DNA of 59,500 nt from Nitrososphaerota archaeon (GTDB lineage Archaea; Thermoproteota; Nitrososphaeria; Nitrososphaerales; CADDZS01), in contig JAJPHP010000035.1 in assembly GCA_021325255.1 (NCBI GenBank), forward strand, positions 1 to 59,500, written 5' to 3'. Below, one piece after another: positions 52,601-59,500 of this stretch (position 1 is its first letter; each line of letters starts with the position of its first letter). A program made the position numbers and the translations under genes. The notes below the pieces were generated by a model. It was not told where the DNA came from. It saw only the letters and a list, made by a program, of their open reading frames with translations, and ran no database searches.

Positions 52601-53381
52601 ATGAGAGAAAGGAAAGCGATTGGCATTCTCGTGGTGATAATTGTCGTAATACAGGTACCCACAGGATTTTATCTGAATCTACTGGTTCACACTGATGCTG
52701 GTCAAGGCGGAGCAGGCTGCATCGGGCAGTTCCTTACGGATAGTTGCAACCTAATCAACACAAACGTTCCAGCGTCGCCGTACAACGGAACCTCGCAGCT
52801 AAATCTCCTAGCAGCTAACAACACCGCGATGAACGGAACGATCCCGAGCTACGCGCAGGTAATAAAGCAAAAATGATACAATTGTATTTCATTCGATGAA
52901 TGCTACCATCCTCGTGTTCGGGAATGCGAACACTTGGGTATCGTACGTTACAAACACCACGATTCCTGCCTACGATAATGTGTCGCAACACTCTAACGCG
53001 TTCTCCATATACCACCTGTTTGAACCAACGCTAGTGATACCTCGCGTATCTACAGTCAACATAACTTTTGTCAACTTGGATTATGGAGATCACCATAACT
53101 TCGTCCTCTCCACTTTTCCCCCACCATTCCCGATGTACATCATGCAAAGCATGAACACGGGAGGCGAAATGGTCACGATGACCCCACTCATGCCGCCTGT
53201 TGACAACACCTCTGACACGGCCCTTTCAAATGCGAATGCTTCTGTGTTCTCGTATCAAGTTCACTTGGATCTTGCTGCAAATGTCACTCATATGTGGTAC
53301 ATGTGTATGTTCCCGGCGCACGCGATGCAAGGAATGTGGGGGAACATAACACTCGTAGATCCCTCAAGCGTCGGAGTTTGA
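52601..53381 (+). pseudogene. Sulfocyanin-like cupredoxin split by a frameshift
   Basis: Seen: frame 1 (52601-52876) encodes an N-terminal membrane anchor (IGILVVIIVVIQVPTGFYLNLL) and a 60-residue segment ending AQVIKQK; frame 2 (from 52896, open upstream to 52870) continues NDTIVFHSMNATILVFGNAN and holds the copper domain: His in DYGDHHNFVL, then Cys-His-Met in YMCMFPAHAMQGMW. Removing one A from the A5 run at 52869-52873 fuses them into about 259 residues. Known: sulfocyanin-like blue copper proteins carry electrons to terminal oxidases. Next gene is a DUF1404/CtaG-like protein. Frameshift may be real or a homopolymer error. Confidence 0.8.
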
Positions 53382-53426
53382 AAGCGGCAACTAGCTTCTG
53401 CTAAAAGCCGACCAGAAAATTGGCGT

Positions 53427-54538
53427 ATGACGCCGGAAGATACCCGCAGGCTGTTTGATAGTTTGATAAAGATCCCTGATTTAGTTTCGGCAGCACCCAG
53501 GACATTTCGGTCACTCCCCTTGCTCGGGATAGTCTTGTTCATATTCTCGACCGCCTTCCCGCCGCTCGATCTTCTAACCCAGGCAAATCTCGCAATACAC
53601 ATGGGGCAGCACGCCCTAATAGCTCTCTCCGGTGTCCTGATTGCATACCCCATCTGTCTGCAGAGAAAAGAGCTGGGAAGGACTCCTCGAAAGAACTACG
53701 CGATAACAAGCATAATCTTAATCTCTGCGATAGTACTCTTTTGGCACCTGCCAGCAGCGTGGGACGCCGCAGTCCTAAGCCCCGTAATCCATGGAATCGA
53801 ACATTTTTCATTCCTCGGCGTTGGTCTTCTCATAGGGTGGTACTTTCCGGCTCTACCCGACAATTTCAAGTTCATGTCGGTGTTTCTCGGCGCTTCTGGA
53901 CACATGGTCTACGGACTCTATCTCTTCGTAATGACTACTCCGGTTTACCCCCTCTACCCAGTCGGCCAACAGACTCTTTTGGCGATTCTCATGTTGTTCC
54001 CTTCGCCTGTATACTTCATCACTCTCATGGTCATCTCGCTGAATCGAGAAACAAACCGACTCGAGGCCATGGACCTTGCGGCCAGAAAGCAATCCGGTCA
54101 CAACGCGAATCCAATTCGAAGCAAGCGAAGGTTCTCGTTTGGGCAAATCGCAGTCCCTGTCGCAACCTTGCTGCTGATAGCTGTCTTTGCAGGATACCTC
54201 GCCGTCACGGGAGGAATGATTTACTCGTCCTCGATCTCTGATCCGAGCGCTACAAATGCAGTCAGCGTCTACGTACTCGAGACGCCGGTGACGTGGCAGT
54301 ATTCTCCACAGAACATCGTCGTGGTAATCGGCGTCAACAACACAGTGGTCTGGGTAAGCCACTCATTCTCTGAGGACACCGTGACGAGCAACTCCGGCAT
54401 CTTCAGTTCAGGAGTACTTCACCCCGCCAGAGTTGGTCCTACACATTCTCAAAGCCTGGGGTTTACTCCTACTTCTGCGAATTCCACCCCTGGATGAAAG
54501 GAACCGTGATGGTTCTTGACGGTGCCTTGAAAGACTAG
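53427..54538 (+). pseudogene. DUF1404/CtaG-like membrane protein with cupredoxin tail, frameshifted
   Basis: Seen: about 370 codons. N-terminal 240 residues have about seven membrane segments with conserved His (AIHMGQHALIAL, VIHGIEHFSF, GHMVYGLYL), as in archaeal DUF1404 and CtaG-like assembly factors. An eighth segment (about 237-258) leads to a cupredoxin domain (VTWQYSPQNIVVVIGVNN, His in WVSHSF). The frame as sequenced ends at 54497 in a non-homologous tail; adding one C to the C4 run at 54422-54425 opens QSWSYTFSKPGVYSYFC and EFHPWMKGTVMVLDG with Cys/His/Met copper ligands, ending TAG 54536-54538. Likely involved in copper/heme oxidase assembly. Confidence 0.75.
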
Positions 54539-54757
54539 GACAGGCAGGCCTGCGAAGCAAAGGGTGGGCTACGATTTATTTGTCGCGCAAATTTTTCTCC
54601 TTAGAAAAAAGTGCTATAGGCAAGACTATCATCTCCCAGTAATTAACTCCGAATGCGACCAGCAATCAAGTTGTGAGGATAAAATTACGATACTCAACGG
54701 ACGCACCGAATATTGTAGACGACAAGTTCGTGGGTTCTTGGTGCCCCATTCTTTGAG

Positions 54758-55127
54758 CTATGATTGCTTTCGAGGCTTCTTCTTTTTCTTACGAGGCATC
54801 TTTGCAGTCCACTCCAGAGAGCGATTTATCCAGAACTTGTCCTTTTCAGGATGCTTTGCCCACTCACGCGGAAGGACTATGTACTCCTTCGTTGGTCTCC
54901 CTGCCATTGGCGAAAAAAAAGGGCGCGCTCTTGTTCTTCAGCAATTCTTTTTGGTCCTCCTCTGAAAGACGCACGAACAAATCTTCGCCAAATACCCCGC
55001 TGAACATGTTACCATTGACGAATGCCGATAGATTGCCAAACATGGGACGGAGAGTAATCCCGAGATCACTCGGCAGTATGGATTTGAAAAAATCTATCGT
55101 CCTCTCATTGGCCTTTGGAATTTTCAA
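54758..55127 (-). pseudogene. TfoX N-terminal-domain-like protein, frameshifted
   Basis: Seen: minus-strand frame starting MKIPKANERTIDFFKSIL with ITLRPMFGNLSAFVNGNMFSG and FGEDLFVRLSEEDQ, the TfoX-N/RcpI-like pattern. The open frame diverges after SAPFFF because of a T8 run (plus-strand A8 at 54913-54920). Dropping one T restores SPMAGRPTKEYIVLP and EWAKHPEKDKFWINRSLEWT, with a Lys-rich tail ending at TAG (54758-54760). Role in this lineage unknown; bacterial TfoX regulates competence. Confidence 0.75.
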
Positions 55128-55548
55128 GATCTAATCGGCAAGGGTGTTGAAATCGCTTGCACTTTAGAATTATCTCTGCTAGCACCATCAGGTCGTTATC
55201 CGCTTGCAATGCTCTGCGACTTCAATGTCGACGAAGTGTTGACAAATCCTCCCCGTTCAATTTTCCAATGGAGACTTTGACTTATGTAGCCGCCAAATGG
55301 GATTTTGGAAACCGAGGGCCAGGTTAAGCGAAGCCCATCATTGTCGGAAATTGAATGTACTCGAACCCGAACAAATCGTGGGCTCGGAGGGACTTGAACG
55401 CAATTTGGGTTCACGTTCTCCGTCTTTGGGAGACCAAAACCGAAATTTTCGGGCGTGATACGGAGAGAGGCCCTAACTTCGTGGGATAAAGCTCCCAGGC
55501 CAGGCATAAAAACGCTCGGGTTAAAATCCCGGCCAAATTTAGAGCACC
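55128..55548. other. Region without a confident gene
   Basis: About 420 bp. A minus-strand frame (55196-55507) exists but has no recognisable features. A tRNA-like 3' end motif (GTTCAAGTC, minus strand about 55394) lacks a pairing T-stem and acceptor. No gene called. Confidence 0.4.
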
Positions 55549-55685
55549 GTGCCGAAGACTATATTGGACTTAGTTTTGGAAAATTGTCAAAGTAAAGGAA
55601 TAGCTCACCAATTCACGCTCCACAGCTATAAATTCCTTCACATGGTTTTTGTACTTTCTTCAGGATTCTACAGATTTGGGGACCG

Positions 55686-56293
55686 CTACTGGATTCGTGG
55701 AGAAGGCAGACCGTTCGTCTTTGACTTTATCGATACTGTTGTAACCCAAGAATTCAGATAGTCTGCTGGATCGAATGGCTGAATTTTGATTGCTCTGATA
55801 TCTTGTGGGAGATCTTTACCGATCCACCTCCCCGGTGAAAGGAAAAGAATCCCTGTTTCTCCATCTCTCAGCGATTCAAGAATCCTCTTCGCCATGAACT
55901 TGTCGCGGTCAATCAAGTTCTTAGTAAGCATATCCGCAGTTGCTAGATCTGTCTTTTCATCGTTTTGGAGCATGGAAGCCCATGAGGAACCTTCCTCAAC
56001 AAGCATCGGGTCTTCCGTAACTTCGAGCTCCGCGCCTTCATGAATGTATCTCGAAACCAAATCGTAGCATTTAGCGCAGTTCCTTTTCACAAAATCGAGT
56101 GCCTTTTCCTTTTCGTCTGCTGCTAGCCAATCAAAGTATAGCCTCTACACTTTCCTTTGTGTTCGAATTTTTCCTCAACGTAATCCGAGAACTCCTTTGA
56201 CCTCTGCTCAAAATCCTCAGGGAGGGCGGGATTGATTTTGAATAGTTCGTCCTCTGTAAACATCCTCGGAATGATGAATATGGTTCTCATCAT
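55686..56293 (-). pseudogene. Hypothetical protein split by a one-base frameshift
   Basis: Function not recognised. Seen: minus-strand ATG at 56293 (a GGGGG run lies just upstream) begins MMRTIFIIPRMFTEDELFKIN and runs to EEKFEHKGKC; there it shifts by one base near 56140-56150. The other frame continues RLYFDWLAADEKEKALDFVKR, then NCAKCYDLVSRYIHEGAELEV and on to TAA at 55686-55688. One extra base (for example a G in the GAGG run) fuses them into about 202 residues. Soluble, acidic, with a CAKC pair. Confidence 0.65.
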
Positions 56294-56388
56294 GTTATCC
56301 CCCAGTTCAGCAAAAAGTTAATCGGCGCTCAAAGAGAAAAAGAATGGAGAACCTTTCAACACCATTTCTAGAGTTGGAAATCTTCTCT

Positions 56389-57048
56389 TCACTTGATCTT
56401 TACCTTGTAGTATCTTTTTGGAGCCTTGAGTTTTAGTTTCACTTCGAGGACGCCGTTCGCGTAGGAAGCCTTGATTGCACGCATCTTCACCGGCACTGGC
56501 AGAGGAATCGTGACGCTTCTTCCATTAGTATCTTGCGGAGCAAGAGACCTTGCCGTTACGGTACTTTCTGTCAGTTCGAGCTCAATGTCCTCCTTTCTCA
56601 CGCCTGGCATAATCACTAGAATCCTGAGCTCGCCTCGCAATTCATCGATTGCGGTCTCGACTAAGGGTTCTTCGCGAGAAAGGATGAATCTTCTGAAAAC
56701 CTCCGAGTTGAAGTTGACCAGATTAAATTGGTTCCTTCGAGGGGGAGAGACTGTTTCAGGAAGTGCTGCGTTTGGTGAAAGGCGCTCCGAGAAGGGGAAA
56801 GATGTCAGGTTCCTTATCATTGATTGAACCCTCACGAAGAAATCATTCACTCTGCGATTAAGATAGTCAAATTCTAGGTCCACATCTGAAAAGATGTCTT
56901 CTACTCGCCGCCTGAATTCGTCGACGTCGTTTCGCGGTAGATGTGATGGATACCGACGTTGTCGCTCTTCTTCGTCGTCTCTTTCCTCCGAAATTGAATC
57001 GCGACTTCTGCTAACTGATCTCCTTCTTTTGTCCAATTTCGTTATCAC
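56389..57048 (-). CDS. Small heat-shock protein Hsp20 with long N-terminal region
   Basis: Seen: 219 residues. A charged N-terminal tail of about 35 residues (RRRSVSRSRDSISEERDDEEERQRR in parts) precedes an alpha-crystallin domain (about 125-215): ELRGELRILVIMPGVRKEDIELELTESTV (in parts), then IKASYANGVLEVKLKL with the conserved A-x-x-x-N-G-V-L-x-(V/I). Longer than the usual 150-residue archaeal Hsp20. ATP-independent holdase. Third gene of the dnaK-dnaJ-hsp20 minus-strand operon, 13 nt after dnaJ. Confidence 0.9.
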   Translation of the reverse strand: MITKLDKRRRSVSRSRDSISEERDDEEERQRRYPSHLPRNDVDEFRRRVEDIFSDVDLEFDYLNRRVNDFFVRVQSMIRNLTSFPFSERLSPNAALPETVSPPRRNQFNLVNFNSEVFRRFILSREEPLVETAIDELRGELRILVIMPGVRKEDIELELTESTVTARSLAPQDTNGRSVTIPLPVPVKMRAIKASYANGVLEVKLKLKAPKRYYKVKIK

Positions 57049-57061
57049 GCAAACTTTACTT

Positions 57062-58207
57062 CTACTTTCGCCTTTCAGTTTCTCTGAATTTCTTCAGAAT
57101 CTCCGCTTGTTTTGGGGTGAGTTTCGTAGGAACGGTTACGTTGACTGTAACAAATTCGTCTCCTCTCCTTGATGAGTTCTCGAGACTCCGGATTCCCATC
57201 CCTTTCAACCGGAGCACTGTTCCGCTCTGAGTTCCAGATGGTACCTTGACCGTGACACTGTTTCCATATATTGTCGGAACCGGAATCTCCGTTCCAAGCG
57301 CTGCATCAATCATATCGATTGAAACTACAGTGTACAAGTCGTCCCCTTTTCTTGTGAAGACTTTATGCGGGAGTTCTCTACAAACAATGTAGAGGTCATC
57401 TGGTCTGCCACTAGATCCTTCACCAAGACTTCCCTCTCCTCCCAAGCGCAATGAAGAACCGTCTTCGATTCCAGGAGGAATCTTGACCGTCAACTTTCTT
57501 TTTCTTTCGATTGATCCACTCCCGTTGCAAGTGGTGCAGGGGTTGTCAATGACTTTTCCGCTCCCCTTGCACATTTCGCATGTGAAGATTCTAATTAATC
57601 TGGAAAATCCCGAAGTGCTCAAGCTCTGGGTCTGACCGGTGCCTTGGCAGTTGGGGCAAGTCTTTGGATTGCTGCCGGGCGACGCGCCGTTTCCGTTGCA
57701 TGAGTTGCATATTTCGTTTCTTGGTATCTCGATTTCCTTAGTTGTTCCGGAAGCTATTTCTTCAAGAGTGAGGTCGAGTTCATATGTGAGGTCCTCTCCT
57801 CTTTGCTGCTCTCGTTCTGTTCTATGTCTACGTCTTGAGCCAAAGCCGCCGCCGAAGAAGGAATCAAATATGCTGTCGAATCCTCCTCCAAAACCGATGT
57901 CCCTGAATATGTCGTCGAAATTGGCGGTTCTGAAAATGTCTTCTTGCGAGTACCTTCCTCTAATTCCCTCATGTCCAAACTGATCATATTGAGCTCTCTT
58001 TTGGTCGTCAGAGAGTATTGCGTAAGCTTCGGAGATTTCCTTGAATTTCTCCTCAGCGCTTGGAGACTTGTTTCGGTCGGGATGGTACTGTAGTGCTAAT
58101 TTTCTGTATGTAGATTTGATTTGGTCTGGAGTTGCATCTTTTGAAACTCCCAGTACTTCGTAATAATCGCGTTTTACAGATGACGAGGACATGCAAAGAC
58201 GACCCAC
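57062..58207 (-). CDS. dnaJ: Chaperone DnaJ (type I)
   Basis: Seen: 381 residues in full DnaJ order: J domain with the HPD motif (QYHPDRNKSP) near residue 42, Gly/Phe-rich linker (FGGGFDSIFDSFFGGGFG), four CxxCxGxG zinc repeats (CNSCNGNG, CPNCQGTG, CEMCKGSG, CTTCNGSG), C-terminal substrate domain (VKIPPGIEDGSSLRLGGEG). Stimulates DnaK ATPase and delivers clients. Starts 36 nt after dnaK in the same direction; the first ATG may be residue 1 or 6. Confidence 0.97.
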   Translation of the reverse strand: MGRLCMSSSSVKRDYYEVLGVSKDATPDQIKSTYRKLALQYHPDRNKSPSAEEKFKEISEAYAILSDDQKRAQYDQFGHEGIRGRYSQEDIFRTANFDDIFRDIGFGGGFDSIFDSFFGGGFGSRRRHRTEREQQRGEDLTYELDLTLEEIASGTTKEIEIPRNEICNSCNGNGASPGSNPKTCPNCQGTGQTQSLSTSGFSRLIRIFTCEMCKGSGKVIDNPCTTCNGSGSIERKRKLTVKIPPGIEDGSSLRLGGEGSLGEGSSGRPDDLYIVCRELPHKVFTRKGDDLYTVVSIDMIDAALGTEIPVPTIYGNSVTVKVPSGTQSGTVLRLKGMGIRSLENSSRRGDEFVTVNVTVPTKLTPKQAEILKKFRETERRK

Positions 58208-58243
58208 CCCTCCATCAGTTGGTTTGTTTCCTGATTATCCCCT

Positions 58244-59500
58244 TTACTTGCTCCCAGAATCTACTTTGTATTCCGCGTCGACTACTTTCTGTCCGTTACT
58301 GTCTGAGCTTGTCGAATACGATTGGGAGGCAGCGCCCGTAGTGGCGCTGCTAGACCCTGCCGTACTCGCAGCTGCTGCCGCTTGCTGATACGCTGTTGAT
58401 CCGACTTCTTTGAGAACGGAATTCATGGCTTCGATTTCCTTCTTGATTACATCGAGATCCTTTCCTGCCAGCACTTCTTTGAGTTTCTTTGTCGCACCGT
58501 CCAGCTTCGTAACTAGATCCTGAGGGATCTTATCCTTGAGATCTATCTTTGTTTTCTCAACGGTGTAGATCAATGTGTCAGCTTGGTTTCTTACTTCAGC
58601 TTCCTCCTTCTTCTTTTTGTCAGCTTCCGCAAACTGTTCAGCTTCTTTTATCATTCGCTCCTTTTCCTTCTCCGATAGTTTGGTGGAAGCAGTGATTGTG
58701 ATTCCGGTTTGTTTTCCGGTCGCTAGATCCTTTGCTGAAACGTTCAGAATACCATTGGCGTCGATGTCGAAGGTAACTTCAATCTGTGGGACTCCTCTTG
58801 GAGCTGGCGGTATGCCTGTCAGATTGAAATTGCCAAGAGACACGTTGTCCTGCGCCATCGCTCTTTCCCCTTGAAGAACGTGGACTGTCACTGCCGTTTG
58901 CATGTCCGCCGCGGTTGAGAAGATTTCGCTCTTCTTCGTCGGAATGGTGGTGTTTCGCTCAATTAATTTAGTGAACACACCCCCTAAAGTTTCTACGCCT
59001 AGGGATAGTGGAGTCACGTCCAGCAAAAGAATGTCAGTTACTTCGCCGGCGAGTACCGCTCCTTGGATCGCCGCGCCCATGGCTACGCATTCCATCGGAT
59101 CAACGCCTCGTTCCGCGGGTTTGCCCATGATTTTTTCAACGAAGTTTCTGACAATTGGCATACGCGTAGGGCCTCCCACAAGTATGATTTTATCAACTTG
59201 GTTTGGTCCAAGCTTTGCGTCCTGAAGCGCTTGCATCATCGGATGCCTGCATCGCTCGATTATAGGGTTGACTAACTCTTCGAGCTTCGCTCTGGTCAAA
59301 GTCAAGGCGAGGTTTTTCGGTCCGCTCGCGTCCTGAGCTATGAAAGGTAGATTAATTTCTGTTGTAATTGTAGATGATAGCTCGATCTTTGCCTTCTCGG
59401 CTGCCTCCCTCACTCTCTGCATCGCGACTTTATCACCGTGCAGATCAATCCCGGTCTGGCTCTTGAACTGGGAGACAACGTATTCCACGAGGATGTTATC
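58244..59500 (-). CDS. dnaK: Chaperone DnaK (Hsp70), C-terminal part; N-terminus beyond window edge
   Basis: Seen: at least 418 codons, open to the right edge of the window (the codons before the first visible Met read DNILVEYVV, so this is a partial gene). NBD end: [33 protein letters not shown], with the phosphate-binding GGPTRMP loop; the interdomain linker [16 protein letters not shown]; substrate-binding domain with [27 protein letters not shown] (in parts); a helical lid and a Ser/Ala-rich C-terminal tail. Bacterial-type Hsp70, typical of Thaumarchaeota as well as bacteria. grpE is expected upstream, outside the window. Confidence 0.97.
   Translation of the reverse strand, partial: DNILVEYVVSQFKSQTGIDLHGDKVAMQRVREAAEKAKIELSSTITTEINLPFIAQDASGPKNLALTLTRAKLEELVNPIIERCRHPMMQALQDAKLGPNQVDKIILVGGPTRMPIVRNFVEKIMGKPAERGVDPMECVAMGAAIQGAVLAGEVTDILLLDVTPLSLGVETLGGVFTKLIERNTTIPTKKSEIFSTAADMQTAVTVHVLQGERAMAQDNVSLGNFNLTGIPPAPRGVPQIEVTFDIDANGILNVSAKDLATGKQTGITITASTKLSEKEKERMIKEAEQFAEADKKKKEEAEVRNQADTLIYTVEKTKIDLKDKIPQDLVTKLDGATKKLKEVLAGKDLDVIKKEIEAMNSVLKEVGSTAYQQAAAAASTAGSSSATTGAASQSYSTSSDSNGQKVVDAEYKVDSGSK

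Noticed and set aside
52869..52876. Programmed frameshifting in the sulfocyanin gene
   Set aside because: The A5 run is not a known slippery site for +1 shifting and the five neighbouring genes are also broken, so an indel is simpler.
55380..55520. Possible tRNA gene on the minus strand (GTTCAAGTC followed by CCTCCGAGCCCA)
   Set aside because: The T-stem 5' half does not pair with CCCTC and no matching GGGCTCG acceptor half or D-arm is found within 200 bp.
55549..55761. Plus-strand 70-codon frame overlapping the end of the frameshifted gene at 55686
   Set aside because: Its second half is antisense to the more convincing minus-strand frame and it has no features.

Overview
The window looks like a chromosomal segment of a mesophilic or moderately thermophilic archaeon of the Thaumarchaeota/Nitrososphaeria lineage, probably a heterotrophic non-ammonia-oxidising branch (group I.1c-like; the exact placement is inference). 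Archaeal evidence: a two-repeat TATA-binding protein, archaeal-type signal peptidase (Ser/His), a DUF99 protein, GTP cyclohydrolase IB (MptA) next to QueD, family-4 uracil-DNA glycosylase, TATA boxes 25-35 bp before starts, many apparent TTG starts, and several small proteins of thaumarchaeal appearance. The bacterial-type DnaK-DnaJ pair and a cytochrome b/Rieske complex with cupredoxins fit this group. No tRNA, rRNA, CRISPR array, transposase or integrase was found.

Region 1 (0-12 kb) is an acyl-CoA oxidation island: two DUF35 Zn-ribbon/OB-fold proteins, two thiolase-like proteins that lack the usual catalytic Cys and His, two acyl-CoA dehydrogenases, EtfBA, and a membrane Fe-S protein resembling ETF:(methyl)menaquinone oxidoreductase (EMO). 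Electrons would go acyl-CoA dehydrogenase -> ETF -> EMO -> quinone pool.

Region 2 (12.8-26.7 kb) is a propionyl-CoA/branched-acyl module: epimerase, methylmalonyl-CoA mutase, MeaB GTPase, biotin carrier, biotin carboxylase, carboxyltransferase, biotin ligase, and a second B12 mutase whose two substrate-specificity residues (Phe/Gln) match isobutyryl-CoA mutase, followed by a B12-binding subunit. Together these convert propionyl-CoA to succinyl-CoA and probably isobutyryl-CoA to butyryl-CoA, which feeds region 1.

Region 3 (26.6-48.8 kb) is mixed housekeeping: UDG4, glycosyltransferase, M24 peptidase, OPRT, TBP, signal peptidase, a PD-(D/E)xK nuclease, a GT-C membrane protein, DUF99, a cupredoxin, the Rieske-cytochrome b pair, QueD-MptA, CysS with a GNAT protein, and a BNR propeller.

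Region 4 (48.8-56.3 kb) contains an exported Ser-rich protein and then six genes in a row (51.0-56.3 kb) that are each interrupted by an in-frame stop or a one-base frameshift: a VOC protein, a thaumarchaeal sensory protein, a sulfocyanin-like cupredoxin, a DUF1404/CtaG-like protein with a cupredoxin tail, a TfoX-like protein and a hypothetical protein. Neighbours on both sides are intact, so this is either a decaying island or a stretch of poor consensus sequence.

Region 5 (56.4 kb to the end) is a chaperone operon on the minus strand: dnaK (running off the edge), dnaJ, hsp20.
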